A stretch of 64,000 bases of DNA from Galeruca laticollis (taxonomy: Eukaryota; Arthropoda; Insecta; Coleoptera; Chrysomelidae). Location: NCBI GenBank assembly GCA_963921935.1, contig OY998181.1, positions 124,330,957 through 124,394,956 on the forward strand. The letters run 5' to 3'. Both the position numbers and the translations under genes were made by a program. Within the stretch, counting starts at the first letter, position 1, and every line of letters starts with the position of its first letter. Below are positions 25,501-39,062 of the stretch, piece after piece. The notes below the pieces were generated by a model, which had not been told where the DNA came from, ran no database searches, and worked only from the letters and a program-made list of their open reading frames with translations.

Positions 25501-28500
25501 GATGGTTTCGAACTACATTTTGCCACTAATCATCTGGGCCACTTTCTGCTTACAATATTGCTATTACCAAAAATTTCCGAAAGCACTCCTGCGAGAATTA
25601 TTAATGTATCTTCTGTCCTACATTGGCGTAAGTACCATATATTTTGACTGATGCACTTATATTTGATGAGAATCGTAGTATTTAACTATTGAGCAAATAT
25701 AATAGGGCATATGAAGTCCCTTTTCTATCCCAAATAAATAATCAATAATTGATAAAGTTACAATGGTAACGGAATTTAACTAGAATTAGCATTTTTATAA
25801 CTTTGACTTCAATATAATCTTAATATGAATATATACTTTATCGCGTTAATAGAAATCGAAAAAAAACAATACGTATGTTTTGCATATAAAACACTTTTCC
25901 TGAAATATTGACCATCAATTTGAATTTATTCATATAACCATCAACAGGCTTTTCTCTTGAAGTTTCAGTTTCCTCAAATAACAAATGTTGATTGCTATCT
26001 GTTTCATTAACTGTTAATGTAACGTTATAATTTATATTTTTTTAATCAATGACAAAAAGAAGAAATTTCTTCTGATTCGTTATTTCACTTTATCTACGTG
26101 AATCATGTCATATCGCTTTCGAAGAATCTTGTCCGTATTTTTTTACGTCAATTGCTATAGTACAACTAATATGTACAAGTGTTTCTCATAAAAGTGAACT
26201 CACATAAAATCCCCAAATATCCTGAAACCCATAAAGTGTAACCACAATCTGTCGTAGGTAAGTGAAATCCGCCCTTAAATAAATGATAAAAAATATATGA
26301 AACCGATATCCCAAACAACAATCTGTCCCTTCCCTTTAATAGCCAATGTTACCCTCCCTAGTTATAACACAATTATGACAAGGTATCAGAACACTGTACC
26401 CTCAAGTATGTCCCAATTATATCTCGAAATTACACTAAGGCAAGGTATTTTAAAATTCAATAAATTTTCCCAATTAAAATCTCAAGCTAGACTTTAAATG
26501 AAATCCTAAAATTGCCCAATGTTCTATTCAAATTTTCATTTTGGAAAAGTTTAAATTCTTTCATCATATCTAATCTGATCACGGAATCATATTGAATATT
26601 ATCTCCATCTACTACAAAGACATTTATGATTTTTTCTATATTAAATATTTTTATAGATACCATTCCTTCGGTTTTTTTTACACCATTAACCGCTTCGAAA
26701 TTTGTTTTCCATATAATCTCTAATTTCTCATTCTTTATTTTCAATCATTTTGATTGTACTAAGGATATAGTGGCACCTGAATCATATGAGTTTTTTGGAA
26801 TGGATTCAAATAATTCTGTTTCTATTTCCGCGTTATTAACAAATTTGTTTTGATTCTTATCTTTCGCATCTTTCTCATTTATTTTATACCAACATGTAGA
26901 TTCGGTGTGGTAGCGGTTGGGCTTACCTTTTTTTCACAAATTTTACATGCCTCTTTTTGTTGCGTCTTTTCTTGATTATCTTGAGTATTTCTGTTCGCAC
27001 CCTTTTTCTTCATTAGTTGTTCTAGGCTTCCTAATTCAGTAAATAGATTTTTGGGTGCATTCAATTTCTTTCTATTAATTTTATCTATAATAAATTCTGG
27101 TAAACCTACTGCAATAAGAGTAATCATAGTAACATCGTCGATTGTACATTTCTAATAGAATTCTTTCTTTTTTAAAGCATAATCCATTAACGATACACGT
27201 ATATACTTTATAGAATTGCATACCTGAAAAATTTTCTCTCCAAGTATTCCATTAGGATGTTAAGATATTTCTTATAAGCATTGAAACTCAAAACTTCGAT
27301 TCTTTCTATATCTTTGTTGATTTCTAAACGAGTGCATTAATTCTCAAAAGTATCTAGCCATTGGATTGCATTAGAATTTTTACCTGTAAATCTTTCAATA
27401 ACAAATTTCTCTGTCATTTTATTTAAATTTTTACTCTTGTTTTCTCTATTTGTTGGTGTTTTTCTTCTATAACTTCTTCTGGATAGCAATCATATATAAC
27501 TACATTATCACTATCATCCAAATTGATTTGAATTAACTCCTATGTTAAGGTTATCCATACTTTTCTCGATTGATATCTCGATTTTAAAACTTTCACAACA
27601 TTTTTGACAATATTGGTAAGTAGTAATTCTTTATGATTAGCTAATCGTTGGTATTCGGCTGGGACACTATAATTTCTTCCATCGGCTGTTCCTATAGTGA
27701 TTAGACACTGATAATTATTTGTTTTTGGATCCGTCGATACCTTAACTTCTATCGTAAACTGCAACTTATTCATTGTCGTGACTCAAAATGTCGTTTTATA
27801 ATGTGTAATATTTATCAAAATAATTTCTTTGATAACTAGTATGAGTTTCTCTGTAAACAAAGAATTTTATCGATTACAATTATTGAACAATTTATCCTAA
27901 TTTAAAAATCTTACCTGTAAACAAAGAAACGACATTCAAGCTATTGGTGTTTTTATATGAAACTCAAGGTCTCTAGTTAATTCCACAATATAATACAAGT
28001 TATTGAAAATTCTAAGAAATTGACAATTGTTTCGATAAATCAATATCATCGTCAGAATGACAGAGGTTACATTTCATTTTATGCCTATCTGATGTTTAGT
28101 AGTTATATTTTTTGGCTAGACCAAGAAGTAACCTAACTTGTGATTGGCTTAATATATGTTTATAGAAAAAAGAAGAAGATGTGATATTACAAATATTGAA
28201 GCTTAGATATTATTAGCCCTATGGTGATATCCTGGATATCATTTTTCCAATTAAGATCAGTATAACTGTGCAATGATATAGAAAACCAGGAAAACTATAT
28301 CTGCTGATCTTTACAATTATCACTTAAGAAGACAGTTTATTAGTGGAGAATTCCCTAGATTTAACTGTTCATTGACAACTTCATATTGTGGGTTTCTTAA
28401 ATGTCTTCTAATTTCCAGTTCTTCAAGGAAATCCAGTTCTTGTTTCTTTTCACAAATATGCAGCACTTCTAGTTCTGTGTTAGGTGTCAATGAATGATTG

Positions 28501-31500
28501 GTGTCAAGTAAATGTTTTGCGTAGTGAGATTTATCTGGTTGTTTTAATCTGTAAGCTCGTAAGTGCTCACTGTATCGTATTTCAAAATTCCTAAGGGTCT
28601 GACCCAAATAGACAGCATTACATTCTGGACATTTGAGTTTATATATACCTGACTTCTTTAATAGTGGTATTTTTGTTTTTACATTTAACAATTTTGTACT
28701 AACGTTACTTTCTGTTTTAAAAGAAATTGTTGCATTCGTTGCTGAAGATATTATCTTTGAAATATTATTAGAAATATTTCCTGCATATGTGATGGTTTTA
28801 TAAGTTTTAATTTCATCAGCTTGTTTAGGATATATTAGTTGTAATGCCACTTTTTTCTCTTTTTTACTAATTAGTTTATTTATCATATCTAATGGATAAC
28901 CGTTAGATGTTGCTATTTGTCTAATTGTATTAATCTCTCTATCAAAATTACATTTGTTCATAGGAACTGAAAAAGCTCTATGTATCATTGAATTATATGC
29001 TGCTAGTCTGTGTGAGACAGGGTGGTTAGAATTGAATGGAATTGTCACATCAGTCTGTGTTGGTTTTCGGTAAATTGAATAATCAAGTACATCATTAACT
29101 CTTTGAATTTTTAAATCAAGAAAATTGATTGTGCTATTTTCTTCAATTTCTAATGTAAATTTAATTTTCGGGTGTAAATTATTGATGTGGTTGAAAAACA
29201 CATCTAATTGTCGCTCACTACCCATAAAACAAGCTAATATGTCATCTACATATCTATACCAAAATAAAATATTTTTCGAAATATTACTTTCAAAGATCTT
29301 TCTTTCTAAATTGTCCATAAAAATGTTTGCTAAAATAGGTGATATAGGGCTTCCCATTGGTAAACCTTCATTTTGAATATATATCTTATTGTCAAAAGTG
29401 AAATAATTCTGATTAATGCATACATCAAATAAATTAAGTATATCTGATATTATTCCTGGATTAATATTTTTATCTTCTAGTAATTTTCTTACAAGTATTA
29501 GACATTCTTTAGGAGGAATTTTAGTAAACATATTAGTTACATCGAACGATATGAGTTTATAGTTATCTTGCAAGTGGATTGATTTCAACTTTTTGATTAG
29601 TTCTATTGAATTTCTAATTGAGTATTGAGATTCATATCCGTAAGTATTGAGTATATTGTTGAGCTTTTTTGCCAATATATTATTAGGAGCATTAACATAA
29701 GAGACTACAGGTCTAATTGGTTTCGTTATTTTATGTAATTTAACTGTTCCATATAATTGTGGACAATGAGGATTCTTATGTATGATAGACCTCTTTTCGT
29801 AATCATTGAAAAGATAATTTGAATTATTAACAATATCTCTTACATTATTAGAAAACTTCTTTGTTGGGTCTGCTTTAAGAACTTTTACATCGCTGGATTC
29901 TATAAAGTTATATACTTTGGATTTGTAATTTTCAGTCGTCAAAATGACAGTAGCATTCCCCTTATCGGATTTTGTAACTGTTAGGTTATGATTCTCTATC
30001 TTCTGTTTTATTGCGTTTAAAACTGAAATGTCATTTTTTGTTTGACGTTTAACTTTTGAAGGTTCAATATTTTTGATTAAATTGGCAATTTTTAATTTCT
30101 CATAAAGAAAATTATTTGAATTAGATTTTAAAGCTATTTCTGACTCTGTAGCTATAATTTGTTTAATATTATTCGTAAATTTTGGTGGTATGCTGTACTT
30201 TAAACCTTTATTTAAAAATTCTATTTCACTATTTGTAAAATTAGTGTCTGAAAGGTTTTCAAATCGTGGTGCAAAGTGTGTTGGTATGTAGGTACTTACA
30301 GTTTCATGATGTTTTGAGTATTGAATTTTATGAGAAATTAAAAATTGCCAATTTAATCAAAAATATTGAACCTTCAAAAGTTAAACGTCAAACAAAAAAT
30401 GACATTTCAGTTTTAAACGCAATAAAACAGAAGATAGAGAATCATAACCTAACAGTTACAAAATCCGATAAGGGGAATGCTACTGTCATTTTGACGACTG
30501 AAAATTACAAATCCAAAGTATATAACTTTATAGAATCCAGCGATGTAAAAGTTCTTAAAGCAGACCCAACAAAGAAGTTTTCTAATAATGTAAGAGATAT
30601 TGTTAATAATTCAAATTATCTTTTAAATGATTACGAAAAGAGGTCTATCATACATAAGAATCCTCATTGTCCACAATTATATGGAACAGTTAAATTACAT
30701 AAAATAACGAAACCAATTAGACCTGTAGTCTCTTATGTTAATGCTCCTAATAATATATTGGCAAAAAAGCTCAACAATATACTCAATACTTACGGATATG
30801 AATCTCAATACTCAATTAGAAATTCAATAGAACTAATCAATAAGTTGAAATCAATCCACTTGCAAGATAACTATAAACTCATATCGTTCGATGTAACTAA
30901 TATGTTTACTAAAATTCCTCCTAAAGAATGTCTAATACTTGTAAGAAAATTACTAGAAGATAAAAATATTAATCCAGGAATAATATCAGATATACTTAAT
31001 TTATTTGATGTATGCATTAATCAGAATTATTTCACTTTTGACAATAAGATATATATTCAAAATGAAGGTTTACCAATGGGAAGCCCTATATCACCTATTT
31101 TAGCAAACATTTTTATGGACAATTTAGAAAGAAAGATCTTTGAAAGTAATATTTCGAAAAATATTTTATTTTGGTATAGATATGTAGATGACATATTAGC
31201 TTGTTTTATGGGTAGTGAGCGACAATTAGATGTGTTTTTCAACCACATCAATAATTTACACCCGAAAATTAAATTTACATTAGAAATTGAAGAAAATAGC
31301 ACAATCAATTTTCTTGATTTAAAAATTCAAAGAGTTAATGATGTACTTGATTATTCAATTTACCGAAAACCAACACAGACTGATGTGACAATTCCATTCA
31401 ATTCTAACCACCCTGTCTCACACAGACTAGCAGCATATAATTCAATGATACATAGAGCTTTTTCAGTTCCTATGAACAAATGTAATTTTGATAGAGAGAT

Positions 31501-34500
31501 TAATACAATTAGACAAATAGCAACATCTAACGGTTATCCATTAGATATGATAAATAAACTAATTAGTAAAAAAGAGAAAAAAGTGGCATTACAACTAATA
31601 TATCCTAAACAAGCTGATGAAATTAAAACTTATAAAACCATCACATATGCAGGAAATATTTCTAATAATATTTCAAAGATAATATCTTCAGCAACGAATG
31701 CAACAATTTCTTTTAAAACAGAAAGTAACGTTAGTACAAAATTGTTAAATGTAAAAACAAAAATACCACTATTAAAGAAGTCAGGTATATATAAACTCAA
31801 ATGTCCAGAATGTAATGCTGTCTATTTGGGTCAGACCCTTAGGAATTTTGAAATACGATACAGTGAGCACTTACGAGCTTACAGATTAAAACAACCAGAT
31901 AAATCTCACTACGCAAAACACTTACTTGACACTAATCATTCATTGACACCTAACACAGAACTAGAAGTGCTGCATATTTGTGAAAAGAAACAAGAACTGG
32001 ATTTCCTTGAAGAACTGGAAATTAGAAGACATTTAAGAAACCCACAATATGAAGTTGTCAATGAACAGTTAAATCTAGGGAATTCTCCACTAATAAACTG
32101 TCTTCTTAAGTGATAATTGTAAAGATCAGCAGATATAGTTTTCCTGGTTTTCTATATCATTGCACAGTTATACTGATCTTAATTGGAAAAATGATATCCA
32201 GGATATCACCATAGGGCTAATAATATCTAAGCTTCAATATTTGTAATATCACATCTTCTTCTTTTTTCTATAAACATATATTAAGCCAATCACAAGTTAG
32301 GTTACTTCTTGGTCTAGCCAAAAAATATAACTACTAAACATCAGGTAGGCATAAAATGAAATGTAACTTCTGTCATTCTGACGATGATATTGATTTATCG
32401 AAACAATTGTCAATTTCTTAGAATTTTCAATAACTTGTATTATATTGTGGAATTAACTAGAGACCTTGAGTTTCATATAAAAACACTAATATGAGCATAT
32501 TCCACGAAGTAAGGGTCGAGACAGTCAATTTTTCAAGCTATTGGTTTACAGTTTTATATTATTTAATATCTAATTATGAAATTAATACAAAATGAATTTT
32601 TGTAATCTAACTGACAATTCCCTTCGTTTTCCAAAATCAGTTAGACTCGTTAGTTAATTAGTTAGTCAGTTAGTTAGTAAGAGGGATGCATGTGTTACTC
32701 TACATATACAGTGTGGAAACCACTTATGGAATAAAATTCTTTATGGTCATTATTTTAGAAAATTATGAAAAATGCCGAGGCACGTCAACTTTTGAATTGA
32801 GTTGTGCGTTATGTAAACATAAATTTAAATGTATAGGGTGATTCACGCAAGTATGCCATAGTCGGTGTTTTTTTAATGAAACACCCTGTATATTTGCATA
32901 TTTTTGAAATCCTCTTAATGAACCGATTCAAATAAACTAAATAATGTATGGTCAATTATGAATTATACAGGGTGAAATTTTTATTTTTACAGTTATTAAA
33001 CACATAAATACATTAAAATAAATGCTCAAAATGTTCTCCACCTAGTTGTTGGCCATAGCACAGTCTCCTATAGAACTCCTCCTTAGCTTTGTTTAAAGTT
33101 TGAGGTGAAATATTCCGTTTTTCTGTAGTTATCCTGTCTTTGAGGTCTACAATGCTAGTTGGTTGTGTTGCATATACTTTGTTCTTAAGATAACCCCACA
33201 GAAAAAAATCTAACGGCGTAAGGTCTGGCGATCTAGCTGGCCACTCAATAGTACCTCTTCGTCCAGTCCATTTATTGGGGAAGATTTCATCTAAATAAGT
33301 TCTTACCATTAAACCATAATGGGGTGTTTCCCCGTCTTGCTGGAACCAAACATTTTCATTCGGTAAGCTAGGATATATTGCATTGGGATATAAGTTTGCC
33401 AGCGCAGGAATAACTTCATTTCTAAGCATATTTAAATATTTTTCAGCTGTCAAATTTCCATCTATAAATATAGGACCAATAATATGGTCGCCTATGATAC
33501 CGGCCCAAACGTTCACCTTTTGAGGGTAGTGAGTATGTGTCTCACGCATCCAATTAGGATTCTCTGCTGACCAATATCTACAGTTCTGTCGGTTGACCTC
33601 TCCATTCAATGTGAATGTTGATTCGTTAGAAAACAGAATGGTACCAAAGCTATCTCATTTCTGTTCAGCTTATTCGTCAATCTTTCGCAGAAATCCATTC
33701 TACGATCTAGATCGTCTTCTGTTAACTCTGTGACGTGCTTTCTTTCCTCAGAAGAATTACGGACGTCACTATGACTCCCGTGGCTTTACTATCTACCAGA
33801 TTTTCTCGGGCGCCAGATTTTTGGGATGGTTTACTCCACCGAACTCTCGGAAATGGTAGCGTCAAGAGTTACCAGGGTAGCAACAGATGGAGGTTAAGTA
33901 ATTCCAGGGGTCTGCTGTTTTTGACCTCGATGCCGTGCGAAGTGGGAAACAGGCTCTAATTGTTTACCACTATCGGAAAATGAAACTACCTGTGCTTTAT
34001 AAAATTTCACAATTTATTTCGGTTTCGAAAAAATTTGGGAAAAAGGAAAATAGAACGAACTTCTTAACTATATAATTAAAACAACTAAATTTTGATGAAA
34101 GCCCTTCAGTATTTGCGATTTATATTAAATTACTGCCCAGACCAAAGCACTTTATTACAGAATAAATGTTTTACGCTTACAAGCCTAACGTGCAAAGCTC
34201 TAATAGTTTTCGGCGATCGCCGGTGAAAATCAGCGAAAATTTACTAGCAGTACGGTGAGAGTTACACAGAGAAAGCGTTATAAAGGCACTAGCAGTGTTC
34301 TACGGGAGCGTTTCTTGGCATTTGTGTACGGTTTAAGATAGGAGAAACGGTAAATAATAGAGTTATCTCGGTTTTTATGCAGATATTTCTCCGGCCGTTG
34401 GTGCTAAAATCAATCGTGCAAAGATCAGTTAGTCGGCAGAACCCGAAAACCTCTCTCTGGCGAACCTGCTATGGCAGCGAACGCACGGGAGATTATTTCG

Positions 34501-37500
34501 TTTCACGCCTTGGAAAACCCTCGAAGATGTCCCTGCTATGGCAGCGAACACAGACGAGATTCCTCCAAGTTGCCTATTATCAAATATTTTAAAGTTACGC
34601 TACCAAGGCCTAGAATAGAACGGCGGTAATTAACAAATTTCCCTTGGTTTTGTGCGGATTTTACCCCGGCCGTTGGTGCTAAATCAATCTCTCAAAGAAC
34701 AGTTAGCCGGCAGAATCCGAAAACCTCCCCCTGGCGAACCTGCTATGGCAGCGAACGCACGCGAGATTATTTCGTTTCACGCCTTGGAAAACCCTCGAAG
34801 ATGTCCCTGCTATGGCAGCGAACACAGACGAGATTCCTCCAAGTTGCCTATTATCAAATATTTTAAAGTTACGCTACCAAGGCCTATGGTACTAGATTCA
34901 ACACACCCCCGAAATAATTTGAGAGTCCCTCAAGAATTTACCTGCTTTGCAGCGAGAATGCTTGAAAGTTTCCCAACGTTATTTCCTTTCCCTTGTGTTG
35001 TATACCGGAATTGGGATTCCCGAAATATCTTGAAAATCCCCCAAGAATTTACCTGCTTTGCAGCGAGAATGCTTGGGAATTTTCCAATTATATTTCTTTT
35101 CCCCTGAAGTTACAGCCAACAGTAAATTCTTACTTCGGAATCGTACACAAATACGCGGAAAATCACTCAAATTAAACAAGCAGTAAGCAAAATAAAAATC
35201 TATTAATACAATTACTAAATACGCTAGAAGCAAAATAAATCTCAACACCAGAAGAATGAAAAATAATTTCTAAATTCGCTTACCTCGCTGGCGAAAATCA
35301 GTCGGCGTTTTCGGTTACGGCGGAAACGGTGGAACTGTCGGAGCAGGAGTCACAAGAGCACAAGAATCAGGAGTCAAAGAGAGAGCTATTCCGTTCCGTT
35401 TGCCGGTTTTATACATTCTTTTTCGACCCCACTCAGGAGGTACCCTACTTAGCAATTTTAAGAACGGCGTCGACTGGCGTGCGCGAGCGATGCAGTAAGA
35501 AATACACATTAAATATATACCGGATGTATCACTATACATATTTAAAATTATTAGGAACAAATAAATTTACAGCTTTTGGTGAAAGAGGGGTGTATAAGCA
35601 AATAATGACGGAACTTAATAATAAAATGAGAAATAAAATAGGTACAGTTGAATGTCTGAACGAAAGAAGAAAAAAAAAAAAATAGTAACATCGTTACAAC
35701 TCCTTCACAAAAGTTAATTTGTAGGGATGAAGTTTTTCTTTATGAAGACATCTCAGAACAGTTGTATGACTAACATTATTTTCACGGGCAATTTGACGTG
35801 TACTAGGAGTTAGATTCTCTTGGACACAAAATATCCACTTTCACATCATTTTCAACGAAGTGTGGTTTTCTTTTCAATGGTTTGACATGTCCAAGTTCTC
35901 TGAATTGTGCATGAATTTTAAACACAGTACTTTGTGAAATATTAGGCAATTCGGGATACCTATGATTAAATAAGTTTGCCACTTCAACTTGACTTCTGCA
36001 GTTATCCCCATACCCGATCATCATTAAAATCTCAATTCGGTGAGTCTCAGTTAAATATTTCATTGTTTTGTCGACAAGGAAAGAGTGTTTGACAAAGATT
36101 TTACTTTTTCAGTATAAACTGTCAACATATCAACAACTGATAGAATAGAAAACAATCCACATTATTTACCGATTAAAAACAATCCAGATTATTTACCGTT
36201 TTTCTTTAATTATTGGCGTTTTTAGGCAATTTTTAGGTATTTTATGATAAAATTCATGGGCGTAGAGGTTTTGTTTAATAACAAATACGTCTATTAATTA
36301 GTTAGTTTAGATTTCTGATTAATCCATATTTAGCTAATTTAGTTTGTTGGAATCGGTTCATTAAGAGGATTTCAAAAATATGCAAATATACAGGATGTTT
36401 CATTAAAAAAACAACAACACCAACTATGGCATTGTAACGAATTATTTTTTGAAGCATTATATGATTTTGTTCCGATGGTATTTTAAGTTTAATAAGTGAA
36501 TATAACTCGTTACTTACTTTCCAACTGGTACTGTTTCAAGACCGTAATATTCATTTAAGTATTTATTTTATTAGTAACTCCAAAGCCGTGATTTATCATT
36601 TAAGGAAATATATAAAATGTATTAAATTCCGTTTTTCAAACTTTAATTTATCGAGGACGCCCGGTATATAAACTATTTTAATTAAAACCGGAGTCGTTCC
36701 GTACAAATAGAAATATTTCTTGTTGTAATTAAATCGATTTCTCTCACCACCGTTATCGCCAAAATTTAGGTAGGAAGTAAATTATAAATGCGAAAACCGA
36801 GCGCTAAAAAGGCATTAAAATTATTGTTCAGTTATTGGCAAAAGTTATTATTCAGTGATTGATATTAAGTTATATTATTGAGTTATTGATATTAAGTTGA
36901 TTTAGAGTGAGTTAGAATTTGGCCGTAAATCGATAGTGGGAAGTGTCCGACCGTCCAGTACTTTCCGAGTAAGTAGAAATTATTTTGTAAACCGAATAAA
37001 GCATTTCACCCGAGTTTCAAAGTTTTATATTTAATTTCAACAAACAATTTAGTAGTTTGGTTATTAAGAATATAATTCCGTATTTTGATAAAGCCGGCAG
37101 CCGATAGTTTTTTTTCTAAGACGATAAAAAACAACCTTATTTACAGTTTTTATTATCGCGTTCTGTATATTGTTTCTCTGGAATTAGGGTCTGATTGAAA
37201 TATCATTTTTATTTCAATTTTACGAATAGTTTTAATAGTTCCGTTATTTAAGAATATTATTCCGTATTTTGATAAGACTGATAATCCGGTATATTTTTTT
37301 TTTGAAACGAGAAAAACCATAGTTATTTACAGTTTTTATCACCACGTTTTGTATATTGTTTCTTTGGAATTCAGGTCTGAGCCTTCAATACATTGAAGTA
37401 GCATTTTGATTTTAATTTTGCGATACAGATTGTTATACCTAGTGTCCCGTTTCAAATTACCCAAATACATATTAGATTTTTATTTGCATTCTAAGACACA

Positions 37501-38999
37501 GTTTTATTTTGCTTATATTTGGGTAACCGCTGTCCTATCCCCCGACCAATATTTTAGAATAATTTTAACCGATAGTTTGGAAAATGTAATGTGTCAATTC
37601 TCCTATAAAAAAATTGGATTCTCAATCAAGTACGAGGCTGTTGCCACTGATTGATTGATAATCTAGTTTCAAATAATTTGGAAAATTTAAAGTGTCAATT
37701 CTCCTATAAAGAACTAGATTCTCAATCTAGTACGAGGCTGTTGCCACTGATTGATTGATAATCTAATTTAAATTAATTTGAAAATTTAAAGTGTCAATTC
37801 CCCTATAAAAAATTAGATTCTCAATCAAGTACGAGGCTGTTGCCACTGATTGATTGATAATCTAGTTTAAATTGCTTTGAAAATTTAAAGTGTCAATTCC
37901 CCTATAAAAAATTAGTATCTCAATCTAGTACGAGGCTGTTGCCACTGATTGATTGATAATCGAGTTTAAATTGATTTGAAAATTTAAAGTGTCAATTCCC
38001 CTATAAAAAATTAGATTCCCAATCAAGTACGAGGTTGTTGCCACTGATTGATTGATAATCTAGTTTAAATTAATTTGAAAATTTAAACTGTAAATTCTCC
38101 TATAAAGTTGGATTCTCAATCAAGTACGAGGCTGTTGCCACTGATTGATTGATGATCTAGTTTACATTCTATAGTTTTTTTTTGTTATAAACTGGTCTGG
38201 TCACATTTTTCCACCTATCCCGATTGACTATCCCTACCGCGAAGATAGTTTTATCTCGTTGACTACCGTGATAGGTAATTATTGTTTTTCTGCTACTTAC
38301 CGCATAATTACAAAACTGCTTATACCGCTTCCGCTGTTATTAAAAATTGCATTTGCTTGCTTACACCTGTTTTATTGTGTCATTGCTCACATTCCGTAAT
38401 ACCGGCAAATTTCGCATGGTGCATAATAACATAAGGCTTGAACACATTTGCTAACAGTATATATTTAACTGATTCGGTACCGATTGAAAATAATCAGATA
38501 TTGTTGAATGTTATTTTATATGTATATATATTTTAAATAGATCTTGTAATATACCAATAAATACGATCAGTGTTTTCTTAATATCCCATAGCATCACCGT
38601 CTAAGGTTTATAGGTTTTGTAGGTGTGTTAAATATAACGAGATCCCTGGAATTTTCCGTAACCTCCATCTGAGGCTACCTGGAACTCTTGACGCCGAGGG
38701 TCAAGGGGCCGTGGAGTAAACCACGTAAAATAATCTGGCGCCCGAGCATTTGTTTAACAAAACTTTGCATCGAGGGTGTCCAAAGTGACGCGTCAGTCGC
38801 TAAGAACCTGTGTGAGAGGTGAAGGAGGACGAAGCGGCAGGAAAGCGCGTCACAGCATACTTCCGTGAATCACCCTGTACATTTGAATTTATGTTTACAT
38901 AACGCACAACTCAATTCAAAAGTTGACGTGTCTCGGCATTTTTTATAATTTTCTAAAATAATGACATAAAGAATTTTATTCCATAAGTGGTTTCCAAAC

Positions 39000-39062
<63 letters not shown>

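Larger units (their letters stand above)
27949..32531. mobile_element. Composite of two Penelope-like elements in head-to-head orientation
   Basis: A minus-strand copy (27949-30326) and a plus-strand copy (30327-32531) face away from each other. Positions pair as x + y = 60433 from 27947/32486 to 30106/30327 without any indel at the landmarks checked (stop codons, hammerhead cores, arm ends). This gives two 2160-bp arms with a 220-bp spacer. The spacer is extra 5' coding sequence of the minus copy. One 14-bp target duplication flanks the pair, so it probably inserted as a unit. Only two amino-acid differences are seen between the two ORFs. The pair lies in intron 2 of the dehydrogenase gene. 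Confidence 0.9.
33729..35698 (-). mobile_element. LTR-like insertion (solo-LTR-like unit), 1.97 kb
   Basis: In the minus sense it starts TGTAACGATG and ends GCACGTCACA, flanked by ACTC on both sides (35699-35702 and 33725-33728). A GGAGTAAACCA...ATCTGGCGCCCGAG block lies about 90-130 bp from its end; the TGGCGCCCGAG part looks like a retroviral-type primer site. It contains an approximately 280-bp direct duplication (34380-34890) and an approximately 115-bp duplication (34915-35105). No gag or pol. It shares ends and the primer-like block with 36433-38854. Confidence 0.75.
32832..38879 (-). mobile_element. mariner-type (DD41D) element carrying two LTR-like insertions
   Basis: The ends TATAGGGTGATTCACG (32832) and CGTGAATCACCCTGTA (38879) are inverted. 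The TIR continues inward with CCATAGTCGGTGTTTTT...GAAATCCTCTTAATGAACCG, found inverted at 36340-36430. The right TIR is itself broken at 36433 by an insertion, and the transposase gene at 33729 by another. Without both insertions the element would be about 1.65 kb, normal for the superfamily. Confidence 0.82.
32707..39003. mobile_element. Palindromic MITE split by a mariner-type element
   Basis: TACAGTGTGGAAACCACTTA (32707) and its inverted copy TAAGTGGTTTCCAAACTGTA (ending 39003) are the outer ends. The inverted similarity runs inward about 125 bp to AAATTTAAATGTA / TACATTTGAATTTATG. Removing 32832-38879 would leave a palindromic element of about 250 bp with a TA at its centre, where the mariner-type element inserted. 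An (AT)n microsatellite follows the right end. Confidence 0.75.

Noticed and set aside
34377..35107. ORFs in the LTR-like insertion
   Set aside because: They arise from the approximately 280-bp and 115-bp direct duplications and end at arbitrary stops.
37585..38165. Regular repeats as a CRISPR array
   Set aside because: Units are about 100 bp with similar, not unique, intervals, in a eukaryotic transposon; no cas genes.
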